DNA of 64,000 nt, taken from positions 186,001-250,000 of the forward strand of contig JAWHQI010000757.1 of NCBI GenBank assembly GCA_033032865.1. Reading direction: 5' to 3'. The notes under the pieces were generated by a model, which worked only from the letters and a program-made list of their open reading frames with translations, had not been told where the DNA came from and searched no databases. A program made the translations under genes and the position numbers. Each line of letters starts with the position of its first letter. The stretch's first letter is position 1. Below, in pieces: positions 55,902 to 64,000 of the stretch. This DNA comes from Dactylorhiza incarnata. Its lineage: Eukaryota; Streptophyta; Magnoliopsida; Asparagales; Orchidaceae.

Positions 55902-57715
55902 CTACTGATTATTCGACTTGAGTTTCTTAGATGCAGGAGCACTCGAGTGTTCGCTGCCACCAATTGAAACATCAGGAGAATAACCCTTGCTACCCGACGA
56001 GGATGAGCTGCTCAATTCGCCCGACTTGCGCTCAGCCTCTTCTTCGGAATAGCTGGATTCGGACTCCGAGCCACTCTCACCACTCTTAGCCGCTGCGGGT
56101 TCCTCGTCCTCATCATCCCCGTCATCGCTCTCCTCTGAACTGGATCCATCGGCTTTGTTCTTTCCTTTGGCTTTTTGCCTGATCTTCTCTAACTTCTTTT
56201 GCAAGATCGGGTAGGCGTCTGAGAAGGTAAAATGCTCGAAACCATGCGCGAATGCTTTGAGCTCCCGCAGGCGGTTAAAAGCATTGTCGATTCCCTCGGC
56301 GACATGAGGGAAAAGCTCATGTTGATAAACCGGATCGGTTTCATCATACTTTGCCTGCAAAAAAGAGTAAGGTAAGAGACCGCGCGGTTTGAAAAATTCA
56401 GAAGGATGGCTGGCCAGGTGATAACTTACCAACTCGGCTTCCTTTAGCCGCACATTCTCCTTCTTCAATTTGGCGATTTCCTTCTCTAGGTGATCATTTG
56501 CTCTAATCAACCTTTTGAAGGTCATTCCCATAAAGACATTGGTGATGAGGCTCTAGGCACCAACCCGTGCGGCCTCCGTGGCGAGCTCTTCCTCGGGAAT
56601 CCTCCTCAGCCTCCTGAAGTTCCGTCGGCCGAACATGGCAATACTAGCGGCCTCAGCATGCCGGCCCGACTTCTCATTCGTCCAATGGGGGAGCGCGGTA
56701 GAGACCTGAACGCCGTCGCCGTCCGGATGCCATGTCAAGACCGCGCGGCCTTTTAAATCCTTCACCTTGCTGAAGGAACGAAGGGTGGAAAAGTCGCCCG
56801 AAGAGGCCGAATCCTCCCCGTCGGATGGCAGCGGCTTGTTCCTGACTTGTCTTTTTCTCTTCTCCGTCTGAGTTAAGATTAAACCGGCCGGGCTGACCGG
56901 CTTGTTAGCAGGGACAACGACTTCGGCAAGAAAGAGGAAAGGGTCAACACAAATAGCCGAGCGGTCAATATGGAAGTCGGAAGTGGGTTAAAGGAAAGCT
57001 TACTATCTTCAGGCCGAACGTTCTCTAGCTCGGCAAGTAGCGGGATGTAGTAACTTACGTTAAGCCGCTCATCCTCGAGAAGCTTGCAGGTTTTCTTCTC
57101 GACCTCGTTTATTGAGACTTGTTGAAAGGCCTCCTCCGGCCGCACTTGCGGATTCGGGTTCAACAGGCCAAGTCGGCCTTCGAAGATCAAGTACCTCTCC
57201 GACCAGGCTGTGACCTTATTCGCAAGGTTAACCATCTTCAACCCGTGGCAGCCGAAGTAGAGGTGGCCTTTGAAGATATTCGACTCGGAGTCTGGGATAG
57301 CCCTCACCGAGAATATCTTCCTGAAAAGGTCCATAGAGAAGCGGACTCTCTCAGACCGCAGGTAGGAGATGAAGCTGCAAATCCCGGCTATCGAGTTAGG
57401 AGAGATTTGGCCGGGTACAACTCCATAATGGTCAAAGACCATGGCGAGCTCGATCGAAATCGGGAACTTAAATCTGCAATCGAAATGGTCGATTTGGATC
57501 GCGATTTGGTTTGGGCCAGAAGAATTCATCCGCTCGTCACGGAGCGGAAGCCGCGCGAGCAGCGGGCTATCAGTCATATGTTTTTCAACGAATTTGTCCA
57601 GTTCAGCTTTTGTCAAACGACACTCATCAAGGTCTGCTGAGGGAAAGGCCACAGCGGCTTCAGAGCGGGTAGCAGACGTCTTCGCAGGTCGCTTCGGCTG
57701 GCGCTTTGCTCCCAT
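55902..57715 (-). pseudogene. E aORF1, decayed
   Basis: Starts MGAKRQPKRPAKTSATRSE. Exon 1 57715-57004 is open and carries IQIDHFDCRFKFPISIELAM. Intron 1 keeps the GTAAGC donor, but the acceptor TTGTAG seen in C is changed to TTCTTG. Exon 2 has an in-frame TAG near 56555 where C has GAG. The second intron is 75 bp (56429-56355), divisible by three, so the frame reads through. Exon 3 56354-55902 ends PASKKLKSNNQ. TATAAGTA at 57752-57759. The role is unknown. Confidence 0.8.
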
Positions 57716-57759
57716 CTTGATGTTTTGGTAAGAAGACTTTCGAGAGGCCGCTACTTATA

Positions 57760-58071
57760 GGGACGGCTGATTTGCGCTTAGCAAGGGTCAAATCACGGCT
57801 AGACCAATCAACCCGCACGGGTACATCGCCACAAAAGAATTACTAAGACAAGTATAATCCAAGCAAACGAATTAGAAAAGCGCGGAAAGAAGCCGATCGG
57901 CTTATGAAGTAATCCACAGGCATCAATCGACATTCAACACGAATATGAAATAAATTCAAAAACTCAGACCGCGCGGCCTGGAAAACAAACCAAATATCAT
58001 GAAATCAAGTTCAAATAGTTGTCCAAAGGACCGAATAAAAATATTATTACAGACAAAGATCTTAAAATCAC
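57760..58071. other. E spacer between the two aORFs
   Basis: No gene seen; corresponds to 20184-20510 of C. Contains the aORF2 3' flank and CCGNNCGG dyads. Confidence 0.55.
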
Positions 58072-59070
58072 TCATGATTTGCGGGCATCACTCGGCGCAT
58101 CTTCCCTATGAAGCCGCGCGACTTGGTCGCCTATCTGGAGAATTGTCCCTTGCATTTGGTTCATGCCGTGATTAAGGTGATTGATCATACTATGAAGCCG
58201 CACGACATCCCTCTCTACCCGCGCCGTTGGAATCACACGGGTAGGCAGGGTCGTTGCGGGCTCATTCGCATGAGCAATATGTCGGATCGTCCCGGCCGCT
58301 GGAAGAGACGAGCTTGTCCCAGCATCCGGGCGGCGTGATCTACCCCGACCTTCATCAGCAACATTTAGGGGACGTCGGCTTCCGCCGATCTCCCTCGACA
58401 AAAGAAGATATTTATCTCGATAATAAGCGCAGTCCGCTTCAAGCTTCTGCATCTCCTTCTTTCCACGATCAACCCGGGTGGTCAGTGCGGCCACCTGATC
58501 TTGCTGCGTTTTCTCCTTTTCCTCGGCGCTCTCTCCGCTCGGTCTCCAGTATAGCCAGTCTCTCTTTCCTTTCAGCCTCCAGTTCTGCCCGCAATGCAAT
58601 CTTTTCTTCTTGAGCGGTCTTCTCCCTCTCCTCAAGGGCCCTCAACTGCTTTGAAAGAGTTTCAAGATTCCTTTGAAGCCGTCCCATCTCATCCTCCATC
58701 CGGGTATCTGGTACAACCCGAGATCCCGACAAAAGCGGATCAAGCGGAGGGAGATAGGACACCAGCTCGCCCGGCTTCGGAATAGAGTCACGATCATCTG
58801 AAATAAGAAAAAGCAGTCAGAAAGTGTTCAAAAGGAGATCACTCTCTTCGAAACTTCCTCGCTTACAAGCCGCGGCGGTTTGGGTTGAATTCGGGCGGAC
58901 AGGTCGCCTTGCCTGCTCGGTATCAAACTTTCGGCGTTGTTCTCTCCACGATCTCTCGCTTTGCCTCCGCTTAGCAGCAGAAAATTGAGCAGCGGAGGGA
59001 AAGAAGCTGGGCGACGGGTTCAACAACAAAGCGCGCAACTTGTTTCGGGGTCGCGGCTTGAAAAATTGAA

Positions 59071-59114
<44 letters not shown>

Positions 59115-60148
59115 AACCCGCCTTCCTTTTTACCTTGCAGCAGAAGGTTGGGTGGCGGCGGGTGGCGGCCTAGAAAGTGATCTCTTACTCGCTCCGCCTT
59201 CACCTGCATAAGCCGCAAGACCTGTCATCACGGTATCTTCGGGTGCCGTTACGGTTTTTCTTCGGTCCCCTTAGTGCTGGTCGCAACCTCAGGGAGGATG
59301 GCCTCCTTAAGGCTGGTCGCATCCTCAGACAGGGCGACTCTTTTCTCTTCGGGCGGGTTGGCAGCCTGTAGTTCAGAAGAAGTTCTCAGCTGATCGTCTT
59401 GCTTCTGAAGGGAATGAAAATCCCTAAGGATGTCACTGACAGAGATGCTATGAGCGTCGACAGGAGCCTGGTCGTTCGACTGGGGGGAGGGAGTAACCAC
59501 GCCCCTCCGAGACTTCATTCTCGCGCGACTTGCCTTGTAGGCTGTCCGCTTTCGGTCTCCCAGACGCTGCCTTGTTCTGGCCTTTAGCCTCTTCATCTTC
59601 TTCAGAAGCCTGTCCGCCGCGGACTCCTCCTTCCTCTTTTTCGACTTCAGCGCGGCCGGATTTTCCGGGCTATCCTCGATGTCGACTACTGAAGCTTGCT
59701 GGTCGCTCGGCTTGGGGGAGTCAACTGCCTCCCCCCCTTCATCTCTTATTTTTAGATGAAAAACCCCGGACGGGGTGACCTCCATCTAAAAGACTCATCA
59801 CCGCCGCTCTTCGGGGCGACGGTCTCCAAGTCTGTCTTATCCGGCGGGGGAGGCGGTTTGTTGCCTTTTTCAGAGAAGTTTGGGGGATCAGCTGGGGGTG
59901 GATTCGGACAATTCGCCTCCTTTTCAGTCGACAAGTCGACCGTCTGCTCGGGAAGCAGGTCGGTTGGCTTATTCGCCTCCTTTTTTGATAAGTCAATTGC
60001 CAGCCCGGCAGGCGGGTCGGTCGGCTTACTCGTGGAAGCAATTGTTACTGTCTTATCAGGCCGCGTCGCCTTTTTCTTCCTCTTATCTTTCGAGCGGTCT
60101 CTCTCGCGGTTTTTTTCCGGGTTTCTCAAGAACTTCGAGCTGGGCCAT
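58072..60148 (-). pseudogene. E aORF2, decayed
   Basis: ATG at 60148 (MAQLEVLEKP). Exon 1 runs to 59134 (donor GGTAAAAAGG, phase 1) with frame breaks near its start and near 59770. The intron 59133-58798 contains a 42-base C run on the minus strand. Exon 2 58797-58072 starts (D)DRDSIPKPGELVSYLPPLDP, is a coiled coil, and ends RVERDVVRLHSMINHLNHGM and VARLHREDAP, with a frame break near 58540. TATAAAT at 60258-60264 (minus). The role is unknown. Confidence 0.78.
59072..59113. repeat. G42 homopolymer in E aORF2 intron
   Basis: 42 consecutive G on the plus strand (C on the minus). Length may be affected by sequencing or assembly. Confidence 0.85.
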
Positions 60149-60348
60149 TAAAACCCACCATCCTTTTCGGGCTGTTCAAACCGAAAGTCCTAACGCGATA
60201 GGCGAGTAGTGACTCGTGATAGCAAAGGAGTTATGCCAGAATAGAAGCTCCTGGAACATTTATAGCTAACAGGGTGAAATCGGCGCGGTCTCGGCTAGCA
60301 CTGATATTTTCGAAATCTTCTCGGAAATTTAAAAATATGCGGGGATTA

Positions 60349-61096
60349 TGTTTACCCGGGAGACCGCTTTCAGAGGATTACTTGCAGACCGTACGGTTTT
60401 GAGGATCCAAGTCGCCCGGCTCAGGTTAAACAAGGTCCATCAACACCAACTAGCACTGGCCGGGCGGACTGACATAATTCAGATCGCCCTCAAGTACTAA
60501 GGATAATCCAGGCCCAAGTCCACAGGACAAGTCGCGGTCTCAAGTCAGAGACCGGGCGGATTGTGCCATAGAGACAAGCCAAGGTTCGGGATCAAAGAAC
60601 AAGCGCGGTCTCAAGACGAAGACCGCCGCCTTGGTCGCGTCATTCTCAGCCTCTGGTCAGACAAGTCGAAAGGGCAAGTCGCCGATCCGCGCGGCTTCTT
60701 TCTTTTCTTCTTTGTGTATCCCTTCACCGCCTGCCCGTTTCTCCTGTACCCGGGCAGGCGGTTATTTTATCCCTGCCGGTTCGGCAGGCCCCCAAGCCTA
60801 TAAATAGGGGGCGGCACTGTTCCCAAGGGGCACACTTCGAATCTAGGAGCTCGCTTGTTTGAGCTGCGGACTCGAGTTTCCCGTCTTGCGGATTGTCTGA
60901 AAGGCCGGCTTCACTTTTCCTGCACTTGTAACTGCCTCATTTTAATCAAAAGAAAGCCCGTCACAGGAGTGGCATTCGCCGTGATGGGCGAAGTCTGTCC
61001 TCGACCGCAGCTAGCGGTCCCATTTTCCTCACCTAAAAAGTAACCGGCAACCCGCAGCCTCCGATTTCCTTCGGAGGTGCGATTTCGGACTCAACA
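60349..61096 (+). repeat. E 3' LTR
   Basis: 748 bp with the same ends as the 5' LTR and preceded by GCGGGGATTA. TATA box at 60799-60806. It lacks a short segment near 60630 present in the 5' LTR and has other small indels. Confidence 0.95.
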
Positions 61097-61101
61097 CGGG
61101 C
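61097..61101. repeat. Target-site duplication of E, right copy (CGGGC)
   Basis: Matches 23775-23779. Confidence 0.9.
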
Positions 61102-61159
61102 TGTCAAGCCGCACGGCCTGGGAGAGGTTCTACTTTAGTAGCGGTTTGCAGGGTAAACA
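61102..61159 (-). repeat. G 3' LTR, right part
   Basis: The remaining 58 bp of the LTR split by E. On the minus strand it starts TGTTTACCCTGCAAACCGC and is preceded by the GCGGGGATTA purine tract (61160-61169). Confidence 0.85.
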
Positions 61160-61241
61160 TAATCCCCGCATATTTTCAAATTCTAAAGAGATTTCGAAAA
61201 TATCAGTCTTTCCCGGAGACCGCGCCCGACCTGCCAAAATT

Positions 61242-61249
61242 TATATAAG
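61242..61249 (+). promoter_or_regulatory. TATA box of G aORF2
   Basis: TATATAAG about 135 bp upstream of the aORF2 ATG; a C run (61260-61289) lies between. Confidence 0.5.
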
Positions 61250-61259
61250 GGTCTTAGAG

Positions 61260-61289
61260 CCCCCCCCCCCCCCCCCCCCCCCCCCCCCC
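61260..61289. repeat. C30 homopolymer upstream of G aORF2
   Basis: 30 consecutive C followed by six T. It lies in the presumed 5' leader of aORF2. Confidence 0.85.
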
Positions 61290-61380
61290 TTTTTTCTTCA
61301 TAATCCTTTTGAGACCACGGGGAACTATTCGCCAGCTGAGGTCAGATTTCTGAAGTCCGATTTCTTGAGTTCGACAATGA

Positions 61381-63673
61381 ATGTTTTTATATAACTTCGC
61401 CAGCCGGACGGGCAAAGATAACGACCAGAAGAAAGGTGATAAAGGAAAGGAGATCGAGTGGAAGAGGAGAGAGGAGCAGAGAAGAAAAGACCGAAAGAGA
61501 AAAGAGCGGTTTGAGAAAGAGCAGGCCGAGAAGGCCAAGGCCGAGAAGGAACATGCCGAGAAAGCCAGAGCTGAGAGGGAGCTGGCCGAAAAGACCAGGG
61601 CTGAGAGGGAGCTGGCTGCTGAAAAGGCCAGGGCCGAGAAGGAACAGGCCGAGAAGGCCAGAGCTGACAGGGAGTGGCCGAAAGGGCCAGGGCCGAGAGG
61701 GAGCTGGCCGAAAAGGCTGAGGCTGAAAAGGAGTTGGCCAGGCAGGCCGCAGAAGAGGAATTAGCTAGGCAGGCTGCTTCGGACATGCAAAAACCCTCCA
61801 CTGAGTTGGTGGTTTCAAGTCTCCCGGAACAACCCGGAGCGGGTGGTTCTAAGGCTCTCCCTCCAGACGTATCCATGTTCCTTAGTTCCGATATCGCCCT
61901 ACGAGAAGGGGGAGAGTCCGCCCCTCCAGTTACTCTGCTGAAAGGAGGGGAGCCCGCTGTTGTTGATAGAGCGGACTCCAACCAGGTCGCTTCCAGGACT
62001 GACGACATGGCCCCCACCTTCGCGATGGACATTACTCCTTCCGGGGAGCATCGCTTACTAATAAAGGTTGGGGAAGAAGGAGCAGCCAATTCTTCAACAC
62101 CGGGCAGATTGGAAGAGGGTGAGGCGGTCACCTCTCAGAGGTCGCGCGAGTTGATCCTCACCTCGACAGACGCGGCAGGCGAGTCCAGTCGGTCTCATCC
62201 GCCTGACTTGCCGTCCGCTAAGAAGAAGAAGAGGAAGAGGGCTGAGACGATAGCCGAGCGGATTGCTAGGAAGGTCGGAAAACTGAAGGTCAAGAATAAG
62301 TCGATCTCGAAGAAGTCGGCGCGGCTAGCCTTCAGTTCAGGCCGCATGAGAAAGAGGTATCTGAGGGGCAGGTTACTCCTTCGGACAGGCCGGAAGAGAT
62401 AAACCTAAATTCTGTGGAAAGTTTTTCCATGAGTGTTGTTTTTAATGTTATGTATACCCTTGTGCAGCAGGATAGACTTCTTGACAGCCCAATCACTCGT
62501 ACTGACGTTGTAGACCTTGATGCTGACGAGGCCAGCACTGGGGAGGCCATGGCGAAGGTCGACGCCATTAGAACCGGGATGCTGCTGTTGAAGGCGAAGG
62601 CGGAGTCAATGAGAGGTTCCTTTGTCAAGCCGCAGCGGCTTGATCCTTTCTCGACAGGTAAACAGGTCTTGAATTTCCGTCCGTCCGCTTCTTTCGATCG
62701 CGGCCTCGTAAGATGCAAAATGTTCTATTGTTGAACCCGCCGCCGAGCTTTTTTCCATCCGCGGCTCAGACCTCCGCGGCTAGACGAAAGCTCAATGAAA
62801 GATTGTGGAGGATGCAGCGACAAAAGATAGACCCTGAACAGTCGCGGCGGCCTGTCCTCCCAGGCATTAATTCGTTATACCTTTGCATAGTTTTGTTCGG
62901 TTGTAATTGTTCTCTAACCGCTTTATTTCTTGCGTCAGATAATCCTGAATTGCCAGTTAGGCCGGGCGACCTGGAGGCCCTTCTTCCACCACTGCCCGGC
63001 TCCATCTTGAGAACAGATCCCGGAACGGAGCATCTCAGTAAGCTTGAACGCGATTGTGGGACGGTGACGGTGATGTTGAAAGAGAGGGAAGAGTAGGAAA
63101 GAGCTGCGCGAGCTGGTCTTGAGGTTAGTTTGGAAATTGAGAAGAAAGAGAAGGAGATTCTGATGGCTCAGTTGGAGGCCGAGCGAGCTGAAAGAGTGGC
63201 TGACCGGACCGAAAGGCTGTCATGTGAGAAGGCTTTTCAAGAGCGGGAGAAAGCTCTTAAAGAAGAGGTTGCCGCGGCGCGGGGCCAAATCGCTGTGGTG
63301 GTCGGGCGGCTTGATAAGGAGAAGAAGGCGAACAACAAACTTGAGGATGACCTGAAGCACTACAAGGATAAATTCTACAATTTAACCCGGTCGATTAATA
63401 AGGGTCAGCGAACCACTTTAGCCACCTTGACCGTTGGAGAGACCTCAAATCTCCAGCGGCCAAGGAGACTGGCCGGGTAACTTTCCTAATGAGGCTGCGG
63501 CGTCGCGTGCTATTCCGGCTGCCCGGATAGAGCGTGATGCCGCGCGGCTTCATAGTACTTTTCAGCTAATGCATAAAAGCATGAATTCTTTGTATGGGCT
63601 TCTAATTCAACCCGGTGACCAGACCGCAAGACTGCATAGGGAAGACGTTCCTCCGGAAGATCCCCAGCCATGA
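61381..63673 (+). pseudogene. G aORF2, decayed
   Basis: Starts MFLYNFASRTGKDN. Exon 1 to 62657 has Ala/Glu/Lys repeats (KARAERELAEKTRAEREL) forming a long helix at 61510-61790, DITPSGEHRLLIKV, and QQDRLLDSP. Frame breaks lie near 61690 and 62400. Donor GGTAAAC at 62658 and acceptor GCGTCAG at 62938 define a 281-bp intron in phase 1, as in H. Exon 2 (62939-63673) begins (D)NPELPVRPGDLEAL and ends RIERDAARLHSTFQLMHKSM...ARLHREDV; it has TAG at 63094-63096 and a frame break near 63475. The role is unknown. Confidence 0.78.
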
Positions 63674-64000
63674 ATGGCTTTCAATTCGGACAATGTTGTT
63701 TGTAATATTATTTGCAGTCTTCAGACTTATGACAGTCTTCTTGATGATACGCGCAGTTTAATTTTTCTGATACTCGCGATCTGTATTTATGTCATAACGC
63801 TGCGCGATCTCTTTATTTGAATGGATTTATAGTCCGCGCGATTTTGTATGTATTTCTTCCTTTGCAGGGCTTGAAAATTGATGGCCATACGGTCCGTGTT
63901 GTGATGATTTTGAGCACCTAGCTCAAACTATTTGATAGATCGTATATTGAGAAATGCGCGGTTAGAACGTATTTTCGCTAACTGCAGATCATTGGAAGCT

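Larger units (their letters stand above)
23780..61096 (+). mobile_element. Element E: complete Tat/Retand-like element, interrupted by F
   Basis: Bounded by LTRs 23780-24545 and 60349-61096 and the direct repeat CGGGC on both sides. Removing F (23,831 bp plus one duplication) leaves about 13.5 kb: leader, gag-pol (24595-26453 joined to 50290-53995), 3' region with hairpin cassettes, antisense aORF1 and aORF2, and purine tract GCGGGGATTA before the 3' LTR. The LTRs differ by several indels and substitutions, so E is older than H. Confidence 0.95.
61160..64000 (-). mobile_element. Element G, internal 3' part, continues beyond window
   Basis: Minus-orientation element. Next to its 3' LTR lies aORF2 on the plus strand (antisense to the element), exactly as in H and E. 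aORF1, 3' region and gag-pol are expected right of 64000. Positions 63674-64000 contain the spacer after aORF2 and no recognisable gene. Confidence 0.85.

Noticed and set aside
1..64000. Host genes, tRNA or rRNA genes
   Set aside because: Every long frame is gag-pol, aORF, or a shadow or repeat product. No RNA gene was recognised.

Overview
The window is intergenic, retrotransposon-packed DNA from a flowering plant. I find no host gene. Nearly every base belongs to Ty3/gypsy LTR retrotransposons of the Tat lineage, Retand-like branch. The evidence is a single long gag-pol frame with a second RNase H domain, a C-x2-H-x4-H-x4-C zinc knuckle, an integrase without chromodomain, and two extra genes (here aORF1 and aORF2) that lie antisense between pol and the 3' LTR. 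The species cannot be told from the sequence.

Layout. Element A (minus, 1-6905, 5' LTR 6070-6905) sits in the 3' untranslated region of element B (minus, 6911-10744). B joins element C (plus, about 10761-21276) at a scarred junction. C is interrupted at 21277 by D (plus, 5' LTR 21277-22040 and gag start). D is interrupted at 23039 by G (minus), whose 3' LTR is itself split by E (plus, 23780-61096, 5-bp target duplication CGGGC). E is split inside gag-pol by F (minus, 26454-50284, duplication GCCGT). F is split inside its tandem-repeat array by H (plus, 28679-42471, duplication GCGAG). The order of insertion is therefore C, D, G, E, F, H: a six-layer nest with three layers proven by matched LTR ends and target duplications. 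G and C run off the window or into other elements.

How the parts work. Each autonomous copy has LTR - about 50-nt leader - gag-pol - roughly 2-kb 3' region with hairpin cassettes and local tandem repeats - aORF1 and aORF2 on the opposite strand - purine tract - LTR. The aORFs have their own conserved TATA boxes and introns, so they look like independently transcribed genes. H is the youngest copy (about 7 differences between its 836-bp LTRs by eye). Its two aORFs are intact, while its gag-pol has two nonsense codons and a frameshift. F has lost almost all of gag-pol and carries about 5.6 kb of an 82-bp tandem repeat where the aORFs should be, as in non-autonomous Retand elements.

The most interesting undescribed-looking signals are: a series of 57-71 bp hairpin cassettes in the 3' region with a conserved loop and different but always complementary stems; dyads that co-vary in the LTRs and in the F satellite; the conserved antisense promoters and introns of the aORFs; and a leader that lacks a TGG primer site but resembles the complement of an internal tRNA segment. 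All alignments were done by eye.
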